A DNA stretch of 5,882 bases, taken from the NCBI GenBank assembly GCA_030668045.1, contig DAOUUR010000169.1:1-5882 (forward strand), written 5' to 3'. Position numbers and translations under genes: made by a program. Under the pieces are notes generated by a model that saw nothing but the letters and a program-made list of their open reading frames with translations, was not told the DNA's origin and ran no database searches. Shown here in pieces: positions 1 to 5,882 of this stretch. The stretch comes from a bacterium (GTDB lineage: Bacteria; Zixibacteria; MSB-5A5; GN15; FEB-12). Every line of letters begins with the position of its first letter. Position 1 is the stretch's first letter.

Positions 1-1599
<1,599 letters not shown>

Positions 1600-1611
1600 A
1601 GATCGCTACAG

Positions 1612-1656
1612 GTCAGGCCGGTGGTGGTTTGGACTGGTCTGACGGTTTGTCGTTTT
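1612..1656 (+). terminator. Weak candidate terminator hairpin after gyrB
   Basis: GTCAGGCC (1612-1619) can pair with GGTCTGAC (1636-1643), giving an 8-bp stem with one G-U pair and a 16-nt loop. It is followed on the plus strand by a broken T-rich stretch (GGTTTGTCGTTTT, 1644-1656). It starts 12 bases after the gyrB stop and lies over the 3' end and stop codon of the convergent gene. The long loop and interrupted T tract make this a weak call. On the minus strand no T run follows directly. Confidence 0.25.
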
Positions 1657-2092
1657 CCGGGGGATTGGCTATTTCATCGGGAAGCACAACTTTTGGCGTG
1701 AATATTCCCAGCCAGCGCTGATACCATTTCCACTTTTTCTTTTCTTCCTTGAGGAATTTCTTCATCCGCTTTTCGCGACTCAACTCCGTGGCGTCGTACT
1801 TCTCGATTTTCAGTAGCAAGATTTCAATCGACTCTCGTTTCTCCAGCGCACAGCGGAACGTGTCGTAGTCCTTAAACGAGAAGATTGATTGAACGATCGG
1901 TTCAAAAAAGACCAGCACCTGCGATGCAATAAAATTCAGCGGCTTGGTTGATTCCAGAAAAAGAATCGCCGGTACTGCCATGCCACGGGCTATGACCTTG
2001 CGAGCCAGTTTGTCCAGCACGGCGTTCTCTTCTTCCGGCAGGGAGTTGTGGTCGGGGTCTGGGAGATCAAGATTACCACGGAAGAAACTCAC
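1613..2092 (-). CDS. Uncharacterised 159-aa protein, last gene of a coupled trio
   Basis: I do not recognise a named domain. The start is GTG at 2092-2090. A strong Shine-Dalgarno GAGGAGG (2106-2100) sits 7 nt upstream, and the start overlaps the stop of the preceding gene as GTGA. The acidic N-terminus (1-25) leads into a helix-like segment, LDKLARKVIARGMAVPA. A hydrophobic, probably amphipathic stretch follows at about 38-71 (including FLESTKPLNFIASQ and VFFEPIVQSIF), too interrupted by E, K and N for a clear TM helix. Residues 80-122 are highly charged and helical, ending in a lysine-rich patch (KKFLKEEKKKWKWYQRW). The tail is proline-rich (PPENDKPSDQSKPPPA). The hydrophobic core and basic-aromatic patch suggest peripheral membrane association, perhaps with the two-TM neighbour; this is inference. 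The overlap and good ribosome-binding site make it very likely a real gene. Confidence 0.82.
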   Translation of the reverse strand: MSFFRGNLDLPDPDHNSLPEEENAVLDKLARKVIARGMAVPAILFLESTKPLNFIASQVLVFFEPIVQSIFSFKDYDTFRCALEKRESIEILLLKIEKYDATELSREKRMKKFLKEEKKKWKWYQRWLGIFTPKVVLPDEIANPPENDKPSDQSKPPPA

Positions 2093-2577
2093 TTTTCAGC
2101 CTCCTCGGAAGTTGCGGTTTCAGATTTCTGTTCGGCAATCTTTTTACCGACGATGCGGATCACTTCGTCACGATTGCCACCGAAGATAAGATAGATACCG
2201 CGAAAATTCTCCAGCCGTGATTTATCGGCAAACGGCGAGAGGAGAAGGCCGTTGCGGTCGGCATAGAAACTGCGAAACATCGTCCACGGCTTCGCGATTG
2301 TTTGCGTGGTCGATTTGATGACGACTTTCCGGTCGGTCAGAGTGAACCGGGTCGGCAGGTAGAACTTGGCTAATGAGGCAAACAATACAACCAGAGCCAA
2401 GACCGAAAACCACTGGGACTCCATCGCCCAGTAAATAACAATGCTGATAACAAAGATGAAAACCGTCACCATCACCGCCGCGATCGGACGGCGACGCATC
2501 GGGTGCGAACTCCATTGCAGGAGAGTCTGCTCCGGTGGTGCGTTGCTTGTTGCGGCCTGTTGTTCCTGCTTATCCAT
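2089..2577 (-). CDS. Two-TM membrane protein with possible bacterial PH-like C-terminal domain
   Basis: 162 aa from ATG at 2577-2575. The frame stays open to 2754, but that extension lies over the 71-aa gene in another frame and reads as low-quality sequence, so the coupled ATG is preferred. ATGs at 2589 and 2586 are alternatives without a better ribosome-binding site. A polar N-terminus (1-30, ending in RRR) precedes TM1 (about 31-51, VMVTVFIFVISIVIYW) and, after a short turn, TM2 (about 54-73). The soluble part (about 74-146) reads as beta strands: YLPTRFTLTDRKVVIKS, then W98 and FR, then LLLSPF, SRLENFRGIYLIFGG and VIRIVGKKI. This layout resembles membrane proteins with a bPH (DUF304/YdbS-type) domain, in which a Y-x-LT-x-x strand follows two TM helices. 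That assignment is by pattern only. A charged, Ala/Glu-rich tail closes the protein. It overlaps both neighbours, so it is translated as part of the trio. Confidence 0.85.
   Translation of the reverse strand: MDKQEQQAATSNAPPEQTLLQWSSHPMRRRPIAAVMVTVFIFVISIVIYWAMESQWFSVLALVVLFASLAKFYLPTRFTLTDRKVVIKSTTQTIAKPWTMFRSFYADRNGLLLSPFADKSRLENFRGIYLIFGGNRDEVIRIVGKKIAEQKSETATSEEAEK
2100..2106 (-). promoter_or_regulatory. Strong ribosome binding site for the GTG-start gene at 2092
   Basis: On the minus strand GAGGAGG is followed by 7 nt (CTGAAAA) and then the GTG start at 2092-2090. It lies inside the last codons of the upstream gene. It supports the GTG start; the next in-frame methionine (residue 38) would remove the conserved-looking first quarter of the protein. 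Confidence 0.85.
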
Positions 2578-2785
2578 TAGGCTCATCATCGGCGTGACGG
2601 TAGCGTTCTTTTTTGACCGTTTCCAGCATCTTGAGGAGTTCGTCGGCTTCGAAAACACCCTTTTCGATGAGCAACCGCACGAGTGATTCCTGCGCCAGGT
2701 TGTTGGAGAGGGCCAGCTCTTCAAAGCTGATATCACGGACCTTGCCGTCAACAACCATTCTTATTGCAACATTCTTCTCTGCCAT
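2570..2785 (-). CDS. Small 71-aa uncharacterised protein, first gene of the trio
   Basis: The start is ATG at 2785-2783; an in-frame TAG at 2803-2801 rules out a longer form. The ribosome-binding site is weak (GAAAG about 9 nt upstream). Residues 5-19 look like a beta hairpin (VAIRMVVDGKVRDIS). Residues 20-62 are helical, with the segment LVRLLIEKGVFEADELLKML at 36-55. That L-x-x-L-x-x-x-G-x-x-x-x-x-E-L spacing is similar to SHOCT-type short C-terminal helical modules (a hydrophobic helix, a glycine turn, then an acidic helix start). There is no signal peptide or TM segment, so it should be cytosolic. The TAA stop overlaps the ATG of the two-TM gene by 8 bp (ATGGATAA). The conserved-looking composition, the overlap and its position first in a tight cluster support a real gene. 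Its function is unknown; it may be a regulatory or adaptor partner of the membrane protein. Confidence 0.8.
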   Translation of the reverse strand: MAEKNVAIRMVVDGKVRDISFEELALSNNLAQESLVRLLIEKGVFEADELLKMLETVKKERYRHADDEPNG

Positions 2786-2883
2786 AAATGTACTTTCGTT
2801 CTATAGAGTCTTCAATTGAGTTTGATTCAATATAAGCAATTGTGATCGGAAGGGAAAGCGGGCCGGTTCTGATTTGGTGTAAC
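2786..2883 (-). promoter_or_regulatory. 98-bp gap, possible promoter for the trio
   Basis: This is the longest gene-free stretch in the window, between the TPR/binding-protein stop and the 71-aa gene. Its half nearest the trio (2786-2850) is visibly more A+T-rich than the flanking genes. On the minus strand TTGAAT (2830-2825) and TATAGA (2805-2800) are separated by 19 bp, a poor but possible sigma-70-like pair; no strong consensus is seen. I found no rho-independent terminator for the gene ending at 2884, so read-through from upstream is equally possible. Confidence 0.22.
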
Positions 2884-4677
2884 TTATTGAGATGATTCGG
2901 CGCTGTTTGCGGTCGGAGTGAACGGCACGGCCTGCTCATTTTCAATTCGGTAGAGCGGCATCTCGACATTCTCCCGGCGAGACCCAAAAGTTACTACCCC
3001 GGCGGCGCCTTCGTGGGAGCGGGTTTCCATCAGGCGATCAAGAAAACGGACGCGGTCATATCCACCCCGCGAGATAGCCAGAGCGGCCAGACGGGTGGCA
3101 TCGTAGCCTAAGTTGGCCAGTCGCTGCGGTTGGCGGCCAAATCGTGTATCGTAGGCGGCGGAGAATTTCAGGTAGCCGATGCCCTGTCCGGTCGAGAGAA
3201 ATGGCGAGGCGAAGATGGCTCCCTTGGTAACGTTGTCGCCAAGTTTGTATACATCGCGATCACCCCAGCCATCGGTGCCGAGATAGGTCCCGCTCAAGTT
3301 GTAGAAATTTAGCTGGGCCAGAAGCTGTTTGAGTTGTTGCGGTGTTCCAGGTATGAACAGACAGTCGACACTGACCGAGAGACCGTCGAACTCAAGAGTG
3401 TCACCGGTTTCGCTTATGAAGTAGGTCGAGTCCGGTTCTGTTCCCAGGATCATGGCCTTAACATCCTGGATATGTGGTCCAAAATCATTGTCTCGCGGTC
3501 GGTAGTACTGGATAGCGATCACTTCGCCGCCGAGGTCGTCAAAGCGGCTGGCAAAAGCCTGAGCCATGCGCAGGTGCTCCGAGCGCGTGGAAGTTATTAT
3601 GACCGCCGAGTCGGCACCGAGGCGACTAAACGCATAGTCGGCCATCACTCTGCCTTCCAGTTCGATATTGGGCGAAAGCTGGAACGAAGTGGGCGAGAGG
3701 GTGGTCAGTCCGGCCTGTGTGGCGGCTGGGATAATCATTGGCATTGATCCGCAACTGAGAGCTGCCGAAGCAACTGCAGCCGCTTCGCTTGTCAACGGGC
3801 CAATCGTCAGGTCAATTGGCGAGTCTGACAATTCAGCTACAATTCGAGCAGCTTCGATTGCCTCACCGCGTGTATCATAAGCGCTCAAATGAAGATTGAT
3901 TCCAATTTCATGTCGGATCAATTCCGCTGCAATCACCGCGCCGTTGTATATCTCCTCACCGAACGATTGCAACTCACCGGAAAACGGGAGCACCATAGCG
4001 ACCTCAAAATCGTCCCGCGAACTTCCGGGCGTGTACTCCAGACGATTGCCAAAGTCGAGTTGATTTTCGCAGTACCCGGCGATACGACGGGCGACATCGT
4101 ATTGCTCCTTGTCGATAAGCGCCTCGACAATGATCTTGATGAGCGAACATTTTCGTTCTTTGGACAACGGCTCAAAATCGGCCTTACCGAGGTTAACCGA
4201 GACCGCGTTCTCAATGGTGTAGCGGATCGAAGATTCCAGAAGCGACGTGAGACGTTTGTCATTGGCGATACGATATGCTTCCAGATAGTAGCTCAGCGCA
4301 TGCCCGGCATCGCCTTTGAGATAATAAGCGTTACCCAGGAAAAAGTTGGCGTGGGATCGTTCGGCAGCATCGGGAAAACGTGAGAGATAATACTTGTATC
4401 CGGCGATAGCGCCGCTGTAGTCACCGAAATAGAGGTCAGCTTTGGCGCGATGAAAAACGAAGAGGTCGAGATTGCTGGATGTGGGGAATCGACCGGCCAG
4501 AGACTGGAACAGTCTGGAGGCTTCCAGCCACGCACCCTCACGCATCAGTCTCTTGCCCCGGGCATAGAGAGATACTACTTCCGGGTCATCGTTGATCTCC
4601 TGGGCCGAAATCGCTCCCGCAAAAGCGGCCAGGATGACCAGTACAAGGGCCGTTCTTATCGCCAGGTTCAAAGTCAT
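2884..4677 (-). CDS. Secreted TPR plus type-1 periplasmic-binding-fold protein (LpoA-like architecture)
   Basis: 597 aa from ATG at 4677-4675, directly after the TAG of the BFN gene (0-nt gap); the ribosome-binding site is poor, so coupling is likely. A Sec signal peptide covers about 1-25 (hydrophobic LVLVILAAFAGAISA, probable cleavage after AISA). No lipobox cysteine is present, so the product should be soluble periplasmic. Residues about 33-141 form TPR-like helix pairs (ARGKRLMREGAWLEASRLF; GDYSGAIAGYKYYLSRFP; FFLGNAYYLKGDAGHALSYY). A helical linker follows to about 220. From about 225 (FEVAMVLPFSGELQSFGEEI) to about 585 lies a two-lobed type-1 periplasmic-binding fold, with TIGPLTSEAAAVAS, PMIIPAATQAGLT and LGTDGWGD in the expected places. 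TPR followed by this fold is the layout of LpoA, the activator of penicillin-binding protein PBP1A, and of orphan Leu/Ile/Val-type binding proteins. No ABC permease or ATPase gene is visible nearby, which fits a non-transport role. The ligand is unknown. Confidence 0.92.
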   Translation of the reverse strand: MTLNLAIRTALVLVILAAFAGAISAQEINDDPEVVSLYARGKRLMREGAWLEASRLFQSLAGRFPTSSNLDLFVFHRAKADLYFGDYSGAIAGYKYYLSRFPDAAERSHANFFLGNAYYLKGDAGHALSYYLEAYRIANDKRLTSLLESSIRYTIENAVSVNLGKADFEPLSKERKCSLIKIIVEALIDKEQYDVARRIAGYCENQLDFGNRLEYTPGSSRDDFEVAMVLPFSGELQSFGEEIYNGAVIAAELIRHEIGINLHLSAYDTRGEAIEAARIVAELSDSPIDLTIGPLTSEAAAVASAALSCGSMPMIIPAATQAGLTTLSPTSFQLSPNIELEGRVMADYAFSRLGADSAVIITSTRSEHLRMAQAFASRFDDLGGEVIAIQYYRPRDNDFGPHIQDVKAMILGTEPDSTYFISETGDTLEFDGLSVSVDCLFIPGTPQQLKQLLAQLNFYNLSGTYLGTDGWGDRDVYKLGDNVTKGAIFASPFLSTGQGIGYLKFSAAYDTRFGRQPQRLANLGYDATRLAALAISRGGYDRVRFLDRLMETRSHEGAAGVVTFGSRRENVEMPLYRIENEQAVPFTPTANSAESSQ

Positions 4678-5172
4678 CTACAGAGGGTACTTCCCGAAAT
4701 CTTCGGGGTTTATTTTTCTCAGCCTCTCTCTGAGTGTCTCGGGGTCGGTGGCCATGTTCGGGCTATGCCCCGGCTCACCTTCCTTGAGTTGAAACAGTTG
4801 TTCGTTGACGAATATCCCCGCCTTGCTTTTCAGGGCCAGTGCGATTGAGTCCGAAGGTCGGGCATCAACCTCATATTTCTGATCCTTATTGGAAATAAGC
4901 AGGCGGGCAAAAAAGGTCTGCTCGCGTAGCTCGGTGATCTCGACTCGGTCAAGATTGGCCTGGAGTGTCTCGATGATATTGCGAATCAAATCATATGTCA
5001 TCGGACGGGCCGACTTGATGCCTGAGAGTTCCATTGCAATTCCCCAGGCTTCAGCATGGCCGATCCAGATCGGCAACACCTTGTCCACTCCCTCGGCGGC
5101 CAGAATCACGACCGGCGAGTTAGTGGTCATGTCGAGAGCCAACCCCTCGACCTTGACCTCGAGCATGTTCAT
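4678..5172 (-). CDS. BFN/DUF151 bifunctional nuclease family protein
   Basis: 164 aa from ATG at 5172-5170; a second ATG two codons in (5166-5164) is an alternative, and neither has a strong Shine-Dalgarno. The BFN (DUF151) domain fills about residues 5-130. It shows family hallmarks: LPIWIGHAEAWGIAMEL (33-49), RPMTYDLI (56-63), FFARLLI (87-93), and the signature VDARPSDSIALALK (102-115) followed by IFVNE. Plant and bacterial homologues have been described as having RNase and DNase activity, and Thermotoga TM0160 gave the structure; the physiological role in bacteria is unsettled. The tail (131-164) is short and polar, without the UvrB/UvrC (UVR) motif that some family members carry. It begins 4 nt after the rplI stop and abuts the next gene, so it is very probably co-transcribed with the ribosomal protein operon. 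Cytosolic. Confidence 0.95.
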   Translation of the reverse strand: MNMLEVKVEGLALDMTTNSPVVILAAEGVDKVLPIWIGHAEAWGIAMELSGIKSARPMTYDLIRNIIETLQANLDRVEITELREQTFFARLLISNKDQKYEVDARPSDSIALALKSKAGIFVNEQLFQLKEGEPGHSPNMATDPETLRERLRKINPEDFGKYPL

Positions 5173-5176
5173 CGTT

Positions 5177-5623
5177 CTACGACTTTTTTACGACCCACAG
5201 TTTGAGGTCCGCGGTGACATCCTTGGCGATCTTGACCGGAATCGTGTAAACGCCGAGAGCTTTGATCGGCTCTTCCATCAACACGGCTCGCTTGTCAACG
5301 GTCACACCTTCGGTTCCAAGAAGCTTGGCAACGTCGGCATTTGTGACTGAACCAAACAGCTTGTCTTCTTCACCGACCTGAACCTCGGTTGAAATCGACA
5401 GTTTCTCGATACTCTCTTTGATCTTGTCGGCTTCCCGACGATTCTTCCGTTCACGCTGATCTTTCTGACGGGAGACTTCGCCAATAGCTTTCAAGTTAGC
5501 CTTAGTCGCCGGGATGGCCATGTTTCGGGGAAACAGGAAATTGCGTCCGTACCCGCTTTTTACTTCGATGACCTCTCCGGCCTGACCGAGGTCTTCTATG
5601 TCTTCGCGCAATATTACTTTCAT
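5177..5623 (-). CDS. rplI: 50S ribosomal protein L9
   Basis: L9 binds 23S rRNA at the base of the L1 stalk of the large subunit and helps maintain reading frame. The 148 residues match the usual family length (about 148-150). The N-terminal rRNA-binding domain shows MKVILREDIEDLGQAGEV and the signature region VKSGYGRNFLFPRNMAIPAT. The long connecting helix follows (about 41-75, rich in K, R and E), then the C-terminal domain ending GVYTIPVKIAKDV and ADLKLWVV. The start at 5623-5621 is chosen over the upstream ATG at 5650 because MKVIL is the family N-terminus and a strong AAAGGA lies 6-7 nt before it. It is preceded by DUF2232 (48-nt gap) and followed after 4 nt by the BFN gene, consistent with one operon. 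Confidence 0.98.
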   Translation of the reverse strand: MKVILREDIEDLGQAGEVIEVKSGYGRNFLFPRNMAIPATKANLKAIGEVSRQKDQRERKNRREADKIKESIEKLSISTEVQVGEEDKLFGSVTNADVAKLLGTEGVTVDKRAVLMEEPIKALGVYTIPVKIAKDVTADLKLWVVKKS

Positions 5624-5629
5624 GATATG

Positions 5630-5637
5630 TCCTTTCC
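5630..5637 (-). promoter_or_regulatory. Strong ribosome binding site that fixes the rplI start
   Basis: On the minus strand GGAAAGGA is followed by CATATC and the ATG at 5623-5621, near-ideal spacing. The alternative ATG at 5650 has no such motif and would add nine residues not found in L9 proteins. Confidence 0.88.
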
Positions 5638-5671
5638 AAATCTCAGGCAATATAATTATTTTTTTGCACGG

Positions 5672-5882
5672 TTACATGGCAACCGTTTGAATCTGCTGCG
5701 TCTTTCTCCAGTCTGTAAAGCTATCAATCAATCCGAGCAAGGCGGCGGCAAAAAATCCCAATAGCTGCGAGAAGAACAGCAGAATGTAAAAGAGGACTCT
5801 CACCACCAACGACACTCTCAGCCGACTCAAGAAGTGCTCCACCAACCCCAGACCGGTCAGACAGTAATAAACCGCCAGGATA
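5672..5882 (-). CDS. DUF2232 (YybS-type) membrane protein, C-terminal 69 residues only
   Basis: The frame enters from the right edge of the window and ends at TAA (5674-5672), giving 69 residues. The fragment reads ILAVYYCLTGLGLVEHFL, then a basic loop (SRLRVS), a strong TM segment (about 26-51: VVRVLFYILLFFSQLLGFF and AAALLGLID), and a polar end (SFTDWRKTQQIQTVAM). A last TM helix ending in LLGLID, then a D-W/F-R-K motif, is typical of the C-terminus of DUF2232 polytopic membrane proteins. In many bacteria that gene sits between rpsR and rplI, exactly as here before L9. The function of DUF2232 is not established; it is an integral inner-membrane protein. The family call rests on a short fragment plus gene order; the reading frame itself is secure. 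Confidence 0.78.
   Translation of the reverse strand, partial: ILAVYYCLTGLGLVEHFLSRLRVSLVVRVLFYILLFFSQLLGFFAAALLGLIDSFTDWRKTQQIQTVAM

Noticed and set aside
2578..2754. N-terminal extension of the two-TM protein to 2754
   Set aside because: It overlaps the 71-aa gene in a different frame, and the translation is rich in S, R, K, T, W and C without structure, as expected of an out-of-frame read.
2811..2831. TCAATTGA palindrome and nearby ATTGA/TCAAT inverted repeat as an operator
   Set aside because: The arms are only 4-5 bp in an A+T-rich gap, with no second copy elsewhere in the window, so a regulator site cannot be supported.
3334..4383. Long plus-strand open frames (for example 3334-3747 and 3889-4383) inside the binding-protein gene
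   Set aside because: They lie fully inside a well-supported minus-strand gene with a signal peptide and recognisable fold. Their translations show no domain-like pattern, so they are antisense shadows.
4450..5350. Plus-strand open frames 4450-4848 and 4889-5350
   Set aside because: They are antisense to the BFN and L9 genes, which are certain from family motifs; no ribosome-binding site or protein-like pattern supports them.
5648..5667. A+T-rich stretch before rplI as an internal promoter
   Set aside because: A TATATT-like element is present, but no -35-like hexamer lies at 16-18 bp; the nearest TTGCCA is about 22 bp away.
5668..5686. Inverted repeat ACGGTT / AACCGT with a 7-nt loop over the DUF2232 stop, next to an A/T run
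   Set aside because: In the direction of transcription the stem is followed by A residues and not T, so it is not an intrinsic terminator; a 6-bp stem of this size is expected several times by chance in a window this long.

Overview
This is a bacterial chromosomal window with densely packed housekeeping and uncharacterised genes. Base composition looks fairly even, at about half G+C. I saw no insertion sequence, phage gene, CRISPR array, tRNA or rRNA. A Sec signal peptide on a periplasmic-type binding protein points to a Gram-negative (diderm) cell. The combination of a short, insert-free GyrB, rplI followed by a BFN/DUF151 gene, and a TPR plus type-1 periplasmic-binding protein recalls deep-branching FCB-group or candidate-phylum bacteria (for example Zixibacteria-like). 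That placement is from memory and is weak.

Layout. The plus strand holds only the 3' four-fifths of gyrB (1-1599). Everything else is on the minus strand and reads from right to left: the C-terminal end of a DUF2232 (YybS-type) membrane protein (5882-5672), rplI encoding ribosomal protein L9 (5623-5177), a BFN/DUF151 bifunctional-nuclease-family protein (5172-4678), and a secreted TPR plus periplasmic-binding-fold protein (4677-2884). After a 98-bp gap comes a compact trio of uncharacterised genes: a 71-aa protein (2785-2570), a two-TM protein with a possible PH-like domain (2577-2089), and a 159-aa protein (2092-1613). The trio converges on gyrB with only 13 bp between the stop codons.

How the genes work together. 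DUF2232-rplI is the tail of the common rpsF-rpsR-DUF2232-rplI ribosomal operon. The BFN gene (4-bp gap) and the TPR/binding-protein gene (0-bp gap) are probably read from the same transcript. The downstream trio overlaps end to start (8 bp, then 4 bp), which implies translational coupling and a shared, membrane-associated function. It is the least explained part of the window. Two starts were moved from the longest-ORF choice: rplI to 5623, supported by a strong Shine-Dalgarno, and the two-TM protein to 2577, where it couples to the gene before it. Two genes run off the window ends.
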